From JAAYBQ01 sp035403465 (GTDB lineage: Bacteria; Spirochaetota; UBA4802; UBA5550): a DNA stretch of 64,000 nucleotides. Numbering within the stretch: the first letter of the stretch is position 1; every line of letters begins with the position of its first letter. Under the pieces are notes generated by a model. That model had not been told where the DNA came from and made no database searches. It saw nothing but the letters and a program-made list of their open reading frames with translations. The DNA is taken from NCBI GenBank assembly GCA_035403465.1, contig DAONFG010000005.1, forward strand, positions 51,105 to 115,104, given 5' to 3'. Below, piece after piece: positions 32,849 to 46,900 of this stretch. The translations under genes and the position numbers were made by a program.

Positions 32849-33487
32849 TTACTTCACCTTTGCAAATTTTTCATTTATCTGACTTACTGCGCTTTCAGTT
32901 ATAATAACCTCTTTTGAAAAGAAGACATCACGTCCTGAAATCCTGTTTACGTTGTTATATCTGAACCATGGGATATTTCTTATTGCTCTCTTGAGAAGTG
33001 AATCTTCTGAGTCACTTTTACCTGAAATAAGTATAGCTTTTGTTACAGAAAGAGCGTTTCCGATCTTTGCGATATCCCTGGTTTTACCTTCTACTTTAAA
33101 ATCTTCAACAACCTTAACTGCACCCGCTTTTGCCTTGATTGAGAAGATTGAAATAAATGCTGCTTTTTTTATCTTCTTGGGAAGTTCGATACTGTAATCT
33201 CTTGGAACAGGTCCGAATATTGTACCGCCCCCTCTCCATATCGGCGACCTTGAAGATCCGGACCTTGCGCGGCCTGTACCCTTCTGTCGCCATGGCTTGG
33301 CACCACCGCCGCGAACCTCAGCCCTGCCCTTGGCTTTGTGCGTACCCTGCCTCAGGTTGGCATTTGCAGCCTTGATATATTCATAAACTATATGATCATT
33401 TATCTCTGCGCCGAAGATTTCATCCGACAGGTCAACCTGTCCGACAACCTTTCCGTCAATTGAATACTTGTCAACTTTCATCACCAA
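32849..33487 (-). CDS. rplD: ribosomal protein L4
   Basis: A 212-residue L4. The tunnel loop has RQGTHKAKGRAEVRGGGAKPWRQKGTGRARSGS-type sequence (GGGAKPWRQKGTGRARSG). L4 represses the S10 operon in E. coli through its leader; the gap hairpins around rpsJ are candidates for similar control here, which is speculation. Confidence 0.97.
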   Translation of the reverse strand: MVMKVDKYSIDGKVVGQVDLSDEIFGAEINDHIVYEYIKAANANLRQGTHKAKGRAEVRGGGAKPWRQKGTGRARSGSSRSPIWRGGGTIFGPVPRDYSIELPKKIKKAAFISIFSIKAKAGAVKVVEDFKVEGKTRDIAKIGNALSVTKAILISGKSDSEDSLLKRAIRNIPWFRYNNVNRISGRDVFFSKEVIITESAVSQINEKFAKVK

Positions 33488-33491
33488 CCGC

Positions 33492-34112
33492 CTATTTCAC
33501 CGTTACTTTAATTATGCTGTATTTCCTGCCTGGAACAGCACCTGAAATCAGAACGATGTTTTTGTCCGCAAGAATTTTAACCACCTGAAGATTCTTAACT
33601 GTAACATTCTTGTTACCGAACCTTCCCGGCATTTTCTTGCCCTTCCACACTTCTGCAGGATATGTATGGGCGCCTATAGAACCGGGAGCACGGTGAAAAT
33701 GAGAACCGTGTGTTATACGCCCTCCACCGAATCCGTGTCTCTTGATAACGCCCGAAAAACCGTGACCCTTTGAAATACCCGTAACATCTACAATTTCATT
33801 CTCTTCAAAGATCGTGCAGTTGATTTCATTACCCACTTCAAGGCCGCTATCAAAATTATCAACTTCAGCAAAATATCTTTTCGGAGCAATATTCTTCTTT
33901 TTAAGATCATCAGAAATCGGTTTAGTCAGCCTGCTCTCTTTCTGGTTAACGAACCCGAGCTTAAATGCTGAATACCCGTCTTTATCCACGGTCTTCTTCT
34001 GCACAATAACACATGGCCCCAATTCACAAGCAGTAACAGGCACAGCTGTTCCGTCTTCCCTGATGAATTGAGTCATACCAATTTTTCTGCCAAACAGTGC
34101 CTTTTTCATCAC
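33492..34112 (-). CDS. rplC: ribosomal protein L3
   Basis: A 206-residue L3. Signatures are FGRKIGMTQFIREDGTAVPVT and THGSHFHRAPGSIGAHTYPAEVWKGKKM (with the Gln/Met methylation region). Two ATGs stand in a row at the start. A 108-base gap with a hairpin separates it from rpsJ. Confidence 0.98.
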   Translation of the reverse strand: MMKKALFGRKIGMTQFIREDGTAVPVTACELGPCVIVQKKTVDKDGYSAFKLGFVNQKESRLTKPISDDLKKKNIAPKRYFAEVDNFDSGLEVGNEINCTIFEENEIVDVTGISKGHGFSGVIKRHGFGGGRITHGSHFHRAPGSIGAHTYPAEVWKGKKMPGRFGNKNVTVKNLQVVKILADKNIVLISGAVPGRKYSIIKVTVK

Positions 34113-34171
34113 TTTAACCTATCTATCGAAATTAAATCTTTCAAAATTACTAATAATGGGATAATTACATA

Positions 34172-34196
34172 ATAATTCCCACAACGGGGGAATTAT
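34172..34196 (-). other. hairpin between rpsJ and rplC
   Basis: ATAATTCCC (34172-34180) and GGGAATTAT (34188-34196) form a perfect 9-bp stem around a 7-base loop, 24 bases past the rpsJ stop. No U-run follows in the minus-strand RNA, so a pause, processing or regulator-binding role is likelier than termination. Confidence 0.5.
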
Positions 34197-34220
34197 ATTC
34201 AGTTCAGTACTCTGAGTTTA

Positions 34221-34538
34221 TCAGGACTTGATATCTACGGAAACGCCTGCCGGGAGTTCAAGCTTCATTAAAGCTTCCACTGTGTCGGAGTTTGGATCAA
34301 TAATATCTATCAGCCTTTTATGAGTCCTTATTTCAAACTGTTCCCGCGACTTTTTATTAACATGCGGAGATCTCAAAACACAAAATTTTTCCACCTTGGT
34401 AGGTAGAGGTATCGGTCCTGCAATTTTCGCACCGCTTCTATTTGTTGTTGTTACTATTTTTTCAGCGGACTGATCGAGCAATTTTGCATCATATGATCTC
34501 AGCTTTACCCTTATCCGCTGTCCTGTTAGCTTTGCCAC
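34221..34538 (-). CDS. rpsJ: ribosomal protein S10 (NusE)
   Basis: A 105-residue S10, also the NusE antitermination factor that links RNA polymerase and ribosome with NusG. Conserved parts are RIRVKLRSYDAKLLDQSAEKIV and RSPHVNKKSREQFEIRTHKRLIDI. Unusually it stands alone between two hairpins, after tuf and before rplC. Confidence 0.97.
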   Translation of the reverse strand: MAKLTGQRIRVKLRSYDAKLLDQSAEKIVTTTNRSGAKIAGPIPLPTKVEKFCVLRSPHVNKKSREQFEIRTHKRLIDIIDPNSDTVEALMKLELPAGVSVDIKS

Positions 34539-34563
34539 GTTTTTTCACCTGCTTCATTTTAAT

Positions 34564-34596
34564 AATAATTGTCAGGCTGCCGGCCTGACAATTATT
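34564..34596 (-). other. long perfect hairpin between tuf and rpsJ
   Basis: AATAATTGTCAGGC (34564-34577) and its exact complement at 34583-34596 form a 14-bp stem with a 5-base loop in the 81-base gap. The minus-strand RNA continues with ATTAAAAT rather than a U-run. It may be an attenuator, RNase site or an mRNA-end stabiliser at the str/S10 junction. Confidence 0.6.
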
Positions 34597-34619
34597 GACT
34601 CAAACATTTATCCTGTAAT

Positions 34620-35834
34620 TTATACAATAACCTTAACAACAACACCTGCACCAACTGTTCTTCCGCCTTCACGGATAGCGAACCTGAGCTCTTCTTCCAT
34701 TGCTATGGGAGTGATAAGCTCAACTGTGATATCAATGTCATCACCAGGCATAACCATCTCGACGCCAGCAGGAAGTGTAATTGAACCTGTAACGTCTGTT
34801 GTTCTGAAATAGAACTGCGGCCTGTAGTTTGCGAAGAAAGGTGTGTGTCTTCCGCCTTCCTCTTTCTTGAGGATGTAAACCCTGCCCTGGAAGTTTTTAT
34901 GCGGCTTGATTGAACCGGGTTTAGCAAGAACCTGCCCCCTTTCAACCTCCTCTTTCGCTACACCACGAAGGAGACATCCAACGTTGTCACCTGCACGACC
35001 TTCATCAAGAATCTTTCTGAACATTTCAACACCGGTACAAACAGATGTTTTTGTTTCAACAAATCCTATGATCTCAACGCTTTCACCTGTTTTAACAATA
35101 CCCCTTTCAATCCTGCCTGTAACAACAGTTCCACGGCCTGTGATTGAAAAAACGTCTTCTATCGGCATAAGGAAGGGTTTGTCGATCGCCCTTACAGGTT
35201 CCGGTACATATGTATCAAGAGCTTCGCCGAGTTTAATAACTGACTGAAACCACTCATCATCTTTTTTGCCTGCATCAGCAGCTTCAAGAGCACGGAGAGC
35301 GGAACCCGGGATTACAGGTACATCGTCTCCAGGGAAGTCATTACTGGAAAGGAGTTCCCTTATTTCCATTTCTACAAGTTCAACCATCTCTGCCCTGTCA
35401 GAAGGATCAAGCATATCAACTTTATTAAGGAAAACAACCATGTACGGTACGTTAACCTGGTGTGCAAGAAGTACGTGTTCCCTTGTCTGTGGCATTGCAC
35501 CGTCTGTAGCAGCAACAACAAGAATAGCTGCGTCCATCTGCGCTGCACCTGTTATCATATTCTTGATATAGTCAGCGTGTCCGGGACAGTCAACGTGCGC
35601 GTAGTGTCTTTTTGGTGTTTCATATTCCTGGTGAGAAGTAGCGATTGTTATACCTCTCTGTCTTTCTTCAGGCGCATTATCTATCTGGGCAAAATCAACC
35701 GCCTTACCTGTACCATACGCGCAATGGAAAACCTTTGTAATAGCTGATGTCAAAGTAGTTTTACCATGGTCAATGTGACCTATAGTTCCCACGTTAACGT
35801 GCGGTTTGGTTCTTGCAAATTTTTCCTTAGCCAT
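34620..35834 (-). CDS. tuf: elongation factor Tu
   Basis: A 404-residue EF-Tu GTPase that delivers aminoacyl-tRNA. G1 is GHIDHGKT, G3 DCPGH, G4 NKVD. The length exceeds that of E. coli by about ten residues, mainly in loops. It is the only tuf in the window, follows fusA, and has its own upstream gap of 458 bases with a probable promoter. Strong ribosome-binding site AAGGAG before the ATG. Confidence 0.98.
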   Translation of the reverse strand: MAKEKFARTKPHVNVGTIGHIDHGKTTLTSAITKVFHCAYGTGKAVDFAQIDNAPEERQRGITIATSHQEYETPKRHYAHVDCPGHADYIKNMITGAAQMDAAILVVAATDGAMPQTREHVLLAHQVNVPYMVVFLNKVDMLDPSDRAEMVELVEMEIRELLSSNDFPGDDVPVIPGSALRALEAADAGKKDDEWFQSVIKLGEALDTYVPEPVRAIDKPFLMPIEDVFSITGRGTVVTGRIERGIVKTGESVEIIGFVETKTSVCTGVEMFRKILDEGRAGDNVGCLLRGVAKEEVERGQVLAKPGSIKPHKNFQGRVYILKKEEGGRHTPFFANYRPQFYFRTTDVTGSITLPAGVEMVMPGDDIDITVELITPIAMEEELRFAIREGGRTVGAGVVVKVIV

Positions 35835-36292
35835 TGGAATTCTCCTTACTGTTTTTAAATTTCACTCAATAATTACTTTTTTGTATTTTTTATCGCGCAA
35901 TCTGAAAAAATTACGCTGAATATACATAACTCTGGTATCTCTCAAAATAAACATGAGTTTATGAAATAAAAAAAAAACTCGTTATTCTGTCAAGTAAATT
36001 TACCAAAAATCCATTTCAATTCAAAAATTAATTGAATAGACTGGATTTAAAGGAAAAACCGCGCAAATATTCGCTGCAGGCTAAAACCAGGCGGCCTTTT
36101 TTTATCTATATTTAAGGAAAACTATTTATTTCCCCAATGAAAATACATAATTGGAAACAACGGTCTTTTTGTAAAACAAAATTTAATAAGATATATAAAA
36201 ACTCAGTTTTTATTAAATAAATATGAAATCCTGCGATGAATTTAAAAACCAGACCGGCATTTACCCTAAAAAAGAATATATAGGAATGATGA
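35835..36292. other. gene-free region between fusA and tuf
   Basis: This 458-base AT-rich gap has no convincing coding frame on either strand. It contains a candidate minus-strand promoter at 35965-35993 and a leader of about 120 bases before tuf. No clear terminator was found after fusA, so read-through into tuf is possible. Confidence 0.7.
35965..35993 (-). promoter_or_regulatory. candidate tuf promoter
   Basis: A perfect -35 TTGACA (minus strand, 35988-35993) is followed after 17 bases by TTTATT (35965-35970). The spacer contains a run of T. It would give tuf, and possibly rpsJ and the S10 genes, their own supply of transcripts. Confidence 0.45.
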
Positions 36293-38377
36293 TTAATATA
36301 ATCCGCTTATTCTTCCTAAAATCCTGTTCATAACAGCCTCAGGAACAAGATCATAATGAGAATACTGCAGGGTATGATTTGCCCTGCCCTGGCTCATAGA
36401 TCTAACAGCTGTTGCATAGCCGAAAGCCTCGGAAAGGGGTATCAGTGCATCAATAACCTGCAGCTGGCCCCTGTAATCAATATGTTCAACCCTGCCCCTG
36501 CGGGAATTGAGGTCATTTATCACGTCACCGGTATACTCATCAGGGGATACGACCTCAAGTTTCATTATCGGTTCCATCAGGGACGGTTTTGCATCCCTTA
36601 CGGCATCCTTAAACGCCATATTTGCAGCAATCCTGTAAGCCATTTCCGTGGACTTGAGTTCATTATATTTAGCCTCAAGAAGGGTAACCATAACATCGTC
36701 CATCTTATATCCTGCGATAACCCCGCCCTGCATGGAATCAGCGAGCCCCCCTTCGATTGCCTTGAGAATGATGTCCGGAACAATTCCCGGCTCAATTGTA
36801 TTTTTGAATATAAATCCCTTACCTGCACCTGCAGGGGCTACTTTAACCTTAACATGCCCGTAATTATCCTTTCCGCCTATCTGCCTGTCATAGATATGTT
36901 CTGCAGCAGCCTCGGTAGTAACGGTCTCCTTGTATGTTACCTGCGGTTTCCCCACATTCGCCGGAATATTGAATTCACGCAGCAGCCGGTCTACAATAAT
37001 ATCCAGGTGCAGTTCACCCATGCCTGAAATGATCAGTTGCCCGGACTCCTCATTAGTACTCGTGCGGAACGTGGGATCCTCTTCTACAAGCCTGGAAAGT
37101 GCAGTGTTAAGTTTATCCTGGTCAGCCTTTGATTTAAGCTCAATTGCGATCGAGATCACAGGTTCCGGGAAGAACATCTTCTCAAGTAGTACCGGATGAT
37201 CCAGAACAGTGATGGTGTCACCCGTCCTCGCAGCTTTAAGCCCCACAGCCGCGATTATTTCTCCTGTATAAACCTCATCAGTCTCCTCACGGTGATTGGC
37301 GTGCATGCGAAGAAAGCGGCTTATGCGCTCCTTTTTATTTACGGTTACATTGAGTATCTGTTCACCCGATTTCATTGTACCGGAATATATACGCATAAAG
37401 GAAAGTTTTCCCACGTGCGGATCGGTCATTATCTTGAAGACCAGTGCACAGAAAGGCTCTTTATCGTCAGCTTCTCTTTTTATCAGGATTTCATGATCGA
37501 GTACATCATGACCGGTTACAGCAGGTATGTCTTTTGGTGACGGGAGGTAATCCACAACAGCATCGAGTACGGGCTGGATGCCCTTGTTCTTAAGAGCTGC
37601 TCCGCAAAAGACAGGAAACAGCTTTACTTCTATCGTAGCCATTCTTATGGCATGTTTAAGTTCAGCTTCTTCGGGCATAATGCCTTCAAGAAATTTTTCC
37701 ATTATTGCTTCATCGCAGTCGGCAACCTTTTCTATCAGCTGTTCATGCATTGCCGCAGCGGTTTTCTTCATGTTTTCAGGGATTTCATCAATCCTGTAGT
37801 CTTTACCCGTGGGATCATCCCACACAAGCATCTTCATTGTCACAAGGTCAATTACACCGGAAAAACTGCTCTCAACACCTATGGGTATCTGGAGAGGCAG
37901 CGGTTCAGCAAAAAGTTTTTCCCTGATCATGCGCAGGCACATTTCGTAATCCGCACCGATCCTGTCCATCTTGTTTACGAAACAGATCCGCGGCACATGG
38001 TACTTATCCGCCTGGTGCCATACAGTTTCGGACTGCGGTTCAACCCCGGCCACGCCGTCAAACACGGCAATAGCAGAGTCAAGGACACGGAGGCTTCTTT
38101 CTACTTCAATGGTAAAGTCAACGTGTCCGGGTGTGTCTATCAGGTTGATGATTGTATTCTTCCACATACAGGTTGTGGCTGCAGCAGTTATGGTTATACC
38201 GCGTTCCTTCTCCTGGATCATCCAGTCCATTTCTGCGGTCCCGTCATGGACCTCGCCCATTTTGTGGGTCTTTCCTGTATAAAAAAGTATACGTTCCGAT
38301 AGAGTTGTCTTGCCCGCATCAATGTGGGCCATTATTCCTATATTTCGTGTTCTGCTGATCGGTAGTTTCCTGGCCAT
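36293..38377 (-). CDS. fusA: elongation factor G
   Basis: A 694-residue translocation GTPase: G1 AHIDAGKTT, switch region EKERGITITAAATT, G3 DTPGH and G4 NKMDR. Domain IV begins near residue 480 (QVTYKETVTTEAAAEHIYDRQIGG) and the C-terminus ends SMSQGRANHTLQYSHYDLVP, typical of canonical EF-G. It lies in the str operon after rpsG. Confidence 0.98.
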   Translation of the reverse strand: MARKLPISRTRNIGIMAHIDAGKTTLSERILFYTGKTHKMGEVHDGTAEMDWMIQEKERGITITAAATTCMWKNTIINLIDTPGHVDFTIEVERSLRVLDSAIAVFDGVAGVEPQSETVWHQADKYHVPRICFVNKMDRIGADYEMCLRMIREKLFAEPLPLQIPIGVESSFSGVIDLVTMKMLVWDDPTGKDYRIDEIPENMKKTAAAMHEQLIEKVADCDEAIMEKFLEGIMPEEAELKHAIRMATIEVKLFPVFCGAALKNKGIQPVLDAVVDYLPSPKDIPAVTGHDVLDHEILIKREADDKEPFCALVFKIMTDPHVGKLSFMRIYSGTMKSGEQILNVTVNKKERISRFLRMHANHREETDEVYTGEIIAAVGLKAARTGDTITVLDHPVLLEKMFFPEPVISIAIELKSKADQDKLNTALSRLVEEDPTFRTSTNEESGQLIISGMGELHLDIIVDRLLREFNIPANVGKPQVTYKETVTTEAAAEHIYDRQIGGKDNYGHVKVKVAPAGAGKGFIFKNTIEPGIVPDIILKAIEGGLADSMQGGVIAGYKMDDVMVTLLEAKYNELKSTEMAYRIAANMAFKDAVRDAKPSLMEPIMKLEVVSPDEYTGDVINDLNSRRGRVEHIDYRGQLQVIDALIPLSEAFGYATAVRSMSQGRANHTLQYSHYDLVPEAVMNRILGRISGLY

Positions 38378-38416
38378 ACAATAACCTGTGAATATAAATA
38401 TTATGTTTTAAAACAA

Positions 38417-38445
38417 CAAATACCAGGTATCACCTGGTATTTGTA
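38417..38445 (-). other. perfect hairpin between rpsG and fusA
   Basis: ACAAATACCAGG (38417-38428), loop TATCA, and CCTGGTATTTGT (38434-38445) give a 12-bp stem, 24 bases past the rpsG stop. The RNA then reads TGTTTTAAAACA, itself a palindrome, without a clear U-run. In E. coli the rpsL-rpsG gap holds the S7 repressor site; here the hairpin lies after rpsG. Confidence 0.55.
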
Positions 38446-38468
38446 ATTATATAAGATCATTATGTTAA

Positions 38469-38936
38469 TTAAAACTTAAAGTGAGCAAAAGCCTTGTTAG
38501 CATCTGCCATTTTATGTGTGTCCTCTTTCTTTTTCACTGATGCGCCTGTATTGTTGAATGCATCAAGAAGCTCACCGGCAAGACGCTGGAACATGGTCTT
38601 TTCGGATCTTCCCCTTGAATAGTTTATGATCCACCTGATACCCAGTGCCTGTCTTCTTTCAGGCCTGATCTCAACAGGTACCTGGTATGTAGCACCACCA
38701 ACTCGTCTTGATTTAACCTCAACCAGAGGCTTAACATTCTCGAGTGACTGAACAAAAACTTCAACCGGATCCTTCTGGGTCTTCTTCTCTATAATCTCCA
38801 TCGCTTTATAAAAAGCTGATTCAGATACTCCCTTCTTACCGTCAAGCATCATACAGTTAACAAACTTGGATACAAGCTTGCTGCTGTATTTTGGATCTGG
38901 TAATACTTCCCTTTTTACTGGTCTCCTTCTGCGCAT
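38469..38936 (-). CDS. rpsG: ribosomal protein S7
   Basis: A 155-residue S7 that organises the 30S head. RRRRPVKREVLPDPKYSSKLVSKFVN starts the protein (first part), and RRVGGATYQVPVEIRPERRQ is the signature. It lies 41 bases after rpsL. Confidence 0.98.
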   Translation of the reverse strand: MRRRRPVKREVLPDPKYSSKLVSKFVNCMMLDGKKGVSESAFYKAMEIIEKKTQKDPVEVFVQSLENVKPLVEVKSRRVGGATYQVPVEIRPERRQALGIRWIINYSRGRSEKTMFQRLAGELLDAFNNTGASVKKKEDTHKMADANKAFAHFKF

Positions 38937-38977
38937 AAAACATCCTCTTAAAAAATTTCAGTTATTAATAATCTCTC

Positions 38978-39352
38978 TTAAGCCTTTGGTCTCTTAGTAC
39001 CATATTTTGAACGGCTCTTTCTTCTGTCTGATACGCCGAGTGAATCAAGCGTACCCCTTATTATATGGTACCTTACACCGGGAAGGTCTTTTACCCTTCC
39101 GCCCCTGATAAGAACAGCCGAGTGTTCCTGCAGGTTATGTCCGATTCCGGGAATATATGCCGTCACTTCGATCCCGTTTGTAAGCCTTACCCTTGCAACC
39201 TTTCTGAGGGCTGAGTTAGGCTTTTTGGGAGTGAATGTCATTACCCTTGTACATACGCCCCTCTTCTGCGGGCATTCTTTTAATGCGGGAGATTTGGATT
39301 TTTTAGCCTTGTGATCCCGTCCATTCCTGATTAACTGATTAATTGTTGGCAT
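38978..39352 (-). CDS. rpsL: ribosomal protein S12
   Basis: A 124-residue S12 of the decoding centre. Both lysine-bearing streptomycin loops have the sensitive form: TPKKPNSALRKVARVRL and GGRVKDLPGVRYH. First gene after the strong promoter at 39509-39537. Confidence 0.98.
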   Translation of the reverse strand: MPTINQLIRNGRDHKAKKSKSPALKECPQKRGVCTRVMTFTPKKPNSALRKVARVRLTNGIEVTAYIPGIGHNLQEHSAVLIRGGRVKDLPGVRYHIIRGTLDSLGVSDRRKSRSKYGTKRPKA

Positions 39353-39508
39353 TTCAACTCCTGATACATTTAAACTGGTATAAATTATAATTTCATTAAC
39401 AAAAACTTTGCCGCAAGTTCAAAACATAATTTTTAATTTGCAGGTAACCCCTACGGAGCTTTTTTAAGGATTGACCCCTTAAACCCCATCAATACCATAT
39501 AACGATGT

Positions 39509-39537
39509 ATTACAAAAATTACGTCTGTTTTTGTCAA
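39509..39537 (-). promoter_or_regulatory. strong promoter of the str operon
   Basis: On the minus strand TTGACA (39532-39537) and TGTAAT (39509-39514) are 17 bases apart, eleven of twelve consensus bases. It begins 18 bases past the rpoC stop and gives a leader of about 150 bases before rpsL. I see no clear structured element in that leader. Confidence 0.8.
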
Positions 39538-39555
39538 CAAATTAATTCAGGCCGT

Positions 39556-43839
<4,284 letters not shown>

Positions 43840-43864
43840 GTTTTATCCTTGCGTTCAGTAGTTT

Positions 43865-43887
43865 GCTGCAGAATAAACTCCTGCAGC
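43865..43887 (-). other. short hairpin between rpoB and rpoC
   Basis: GCTGCAG (43865-43871) and CTGCAGC (43881-43887) pair across 9 bases in the 141-base gap. No U-run follows. The rest of the gap shows nothing clear. Confidence 0.35.
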
Positions 43888-43980
43888 TGTTTGCCCAGTC
43901 CGGGATCGGGAAATAACCCTCATCCCGCTAATAATTTATAACATCAACTCATTATACGCCTGACAACAGGTTCTAATGAA

Positions 43981-46900
43981 TTACTCAAACTCTTCATTCT
44001 CGAGTGTTTCAATATGAATCTTTCTCTTCGGCTTGGTGTATCCTTCACTCCATTCGGACAGGCTTATCTCATCACCCATGTCGTCATAGATCCTTACGTC
44101 AAGAGCAAGTCCTCTGAGTTCCTGTATAAGAACGTTAAATGATTCAGGTATACCAGGGGATGTACTGTTAATACCCTTGACAATCGCCTCGTATATCCTG
44201 GCTCTTCCCAGCATGTCGTCAGATTTGACTGTAAGGAGTTCCTGCAGTGTGTAGGCTGCGCCGTAAGCTTCAAGAGCCCAGACCTCCATCTCGCCGAGAC
44301 GCTGGCCGCCGAACTGTGCTTTACCGCCCAGTGGCTGCTGTGTAACAAGAGAGTATGGGCCGGTTGACCTTGCGTGAATCTTGTCATCAACCATGTGCGC
44401 CAGTTTAAGCATGTAAACATAGCCCACCATGACTTCGTTTTCAAACGGCTCCCCTGTTCTTCCATCAAGGAGAACACTCTTTGATGTTTCGGGAAGACCC
44501 GCCTTTCGCAGGCTTTCTTTTATGTCATCGTCTGTTGCACCGTCAAAGATCGGGGTTTCCATCATTACATTAAGTTCATGCGCCGCCCAGCCGAGTGTTG
44601 TTTCAAGGAGCTGCCCGAGGTTCATTCGGGAAGGAACCGAAAGCGGGTTGAGCACTATATCCACCGGTGTACCATCGGGCAGGTACGGCATATCATAGAT
44701 CGGCGCTATTTTTGAAATAACACCCTTATTCCCATGACGTCCGGCCATCTTGTCACCGGTTGATATTTTTCTCTTATCTGCTATGTATACTTTTACAAGT
44801 TCCTCAACACCTGGAGCGAGTTCATCACCGTTTTCGCGTGAGAACCTTTTAACATCAACAACTATACCCTCTACACCGTTAGGAACCCTTAGTGAAGTGT
44901 CCCTCACCTCCCGGGCCTTTTCTCCGAAGATTGAATAGAGGAGTTTGTATTCAGGGGTAAGGTCCTGTTCACCCTTTGGTGTAACCTTTCCTACAAGAAT
45001 ATCATCGGGCTCAACATAAGCACCAACGCGTACGATACCGTCTGCGTCAAGATCCCTGAAGGCCTTATCATTAAGGTTCGGGATATCACGGGTGATTATC
45101 TCCCGTCCCAGTTTTGTCTCACGAGCCTCAACTTCAAACTGTTCTATATGAATAGAGGTATACATATCCTCTTCAACAAGTTTTTCCGAAAGGAGTATGG
45201 CATCCTCAAAGTTATAGCCCATCCATGGCATAAATGCCACGAGTATGTTTTTGCCAAGGGCAAGGCGTCCTTTATCTGTAGCAGGGCCGTCTGCAAGAAC
45301 ATCTCCGCTCTTGATCCTCTGCCCTTCTACAACATTAGGTTTCTGGTTAAAACATGTGCCCTGGTTTGTTCTTTTAAATTTCTGCAGCTTATACTCATCG
45401 ATATCGCCGCTGGATGTTTTAATACGTATAGCCTTTCCGTCGGCAAAAACAACCTCTCCGCCGCGTTTCGCGTTTATCAGTACCCCTGAATCATATGCTG
45501 CATTGGCCTCCATCCCTGTTCCAACAAGAGGTGCCTCCTCTGTGAGAAGCGGAACGGCCTGACGCTGCATGTTCGATCCCATGAGTGCCCTGTTCGCGTC
45601 ATCGTGTTCAAGGAAAGGGATAAGGCAGGTTGATACAGAGAATACCTGCTCAGGAGAAACGTCCATGTACTGGATTTCCTTAGGTTTCTTGTACGGGAAG
45701 TTACCCCTGTTACGGCAAGGGATAAGGCTCTTCACAAAGTTACCGTTATCGTCAATTTCAGCATTGGCCTGGGCTATGGAGTAATTGTCCTCTATGTTTG
45801 CCGTGAGGTATTCGATTTTATCTGTAACACGGCCCTTGTCGACCAGCTTGTATGGTGTTTCAAGGAAACCGTAATCGTTTATTCTTCCGTATGTACTCAG
45901 GGAAACTATAAGTCCGATGTTCGGACCTTCAGGGGTTTCTATAGGGCACATCCTTCCGTAGTGAGAGGGGTGAACGTCCCTTACCTCGAAACCTGCCCTT
46001 TCACGTGAAAGACCGCCGGGCCCGAGCGCATTGAGGCGGCGCTTGTGAGTTAGTTCGGCAAGGGGATTGGTCTGGTCCATAAACTGTGAAAGTTGACTTG
46101 AACCGAAAAATTCATTAATAACTGCTGTTATAGGTTTAATGCTGATAAGCGCCTGCGGTGTGATCACGTCAAGGTCCTGGATTGTCATCCTTTCCTTGAT
46201 TACGCGCTCCATACGCTGGAAACCAACCTTGACCTGGTTCATAATAAGTTCGCCGACTGACCTGACCCTCCTGTTTCCAAGGTGGTCAATATCATCAACT
46301 ATAGTATAAACATATTTCTTCTCTTTCTTGCCGCTTTTGTCCGTGAAAGTATATTCGTACCCGTCGGCTTCGGCGATCAGGAAGAGTATATATTTAACTG
46401 TGTGAATAATATCATCTTTTGTAAGAGTTTCAGTCATGTCTTCAAAGCCGAACTTGCTGTTAATCTTGTACCGGCCCACAGAGCTGAGACTGTATGTCCT
46501 TGGATTGAAGAAAAGCCTTTCAAGCTCAGTGCGCGCATTATCAATGTTTGTCGGTTCTCCCGGCCTCATAACAGCGTGCAGGGCAAGAAGGGCGAGCTCA
46601 CTGCTTGAATAGTCATGACCTTCATCAACCCTCAGGTTCTTTTTAATAAACTCGGGTTCCACCTGAAAGGTTGTACAGAGGTAGGCATCCTCTTTATTGT
46701 TAGGGAATTCTATAACCTCAACATCGCCGACCTTCTCTTCCTTGAAGCGGTCGATAACATCTATGTTGATCCTTTCAGATGCCTCAATTATAACTTCACC
46801 GGTTGACTTGCTTATTACATCAGATGCAACCCTTCTGCCGTTCAGCGATTCATAGTCCTCTTCGCTTTTCAGCTTAATCTTTGCTGTATTGTAAAAGAGC

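Noticed and set aside
39353..39508. Possible structured S12/S7 leader before rpsL
   Set aside because: Only weak G/C-rich direct repeats (GGGGTTTAAGGGGT) were seen, with no convincing stem.
45998..46011. 14-bp palindrome CTTTCACGTGAAAG inside rpoB, similar to parS
   Set aside because: It differs from the parS consensus at three of sixteen outer positions and encodes the invariant SRERAGF stretch of RpoB, so coding constraint explains it.
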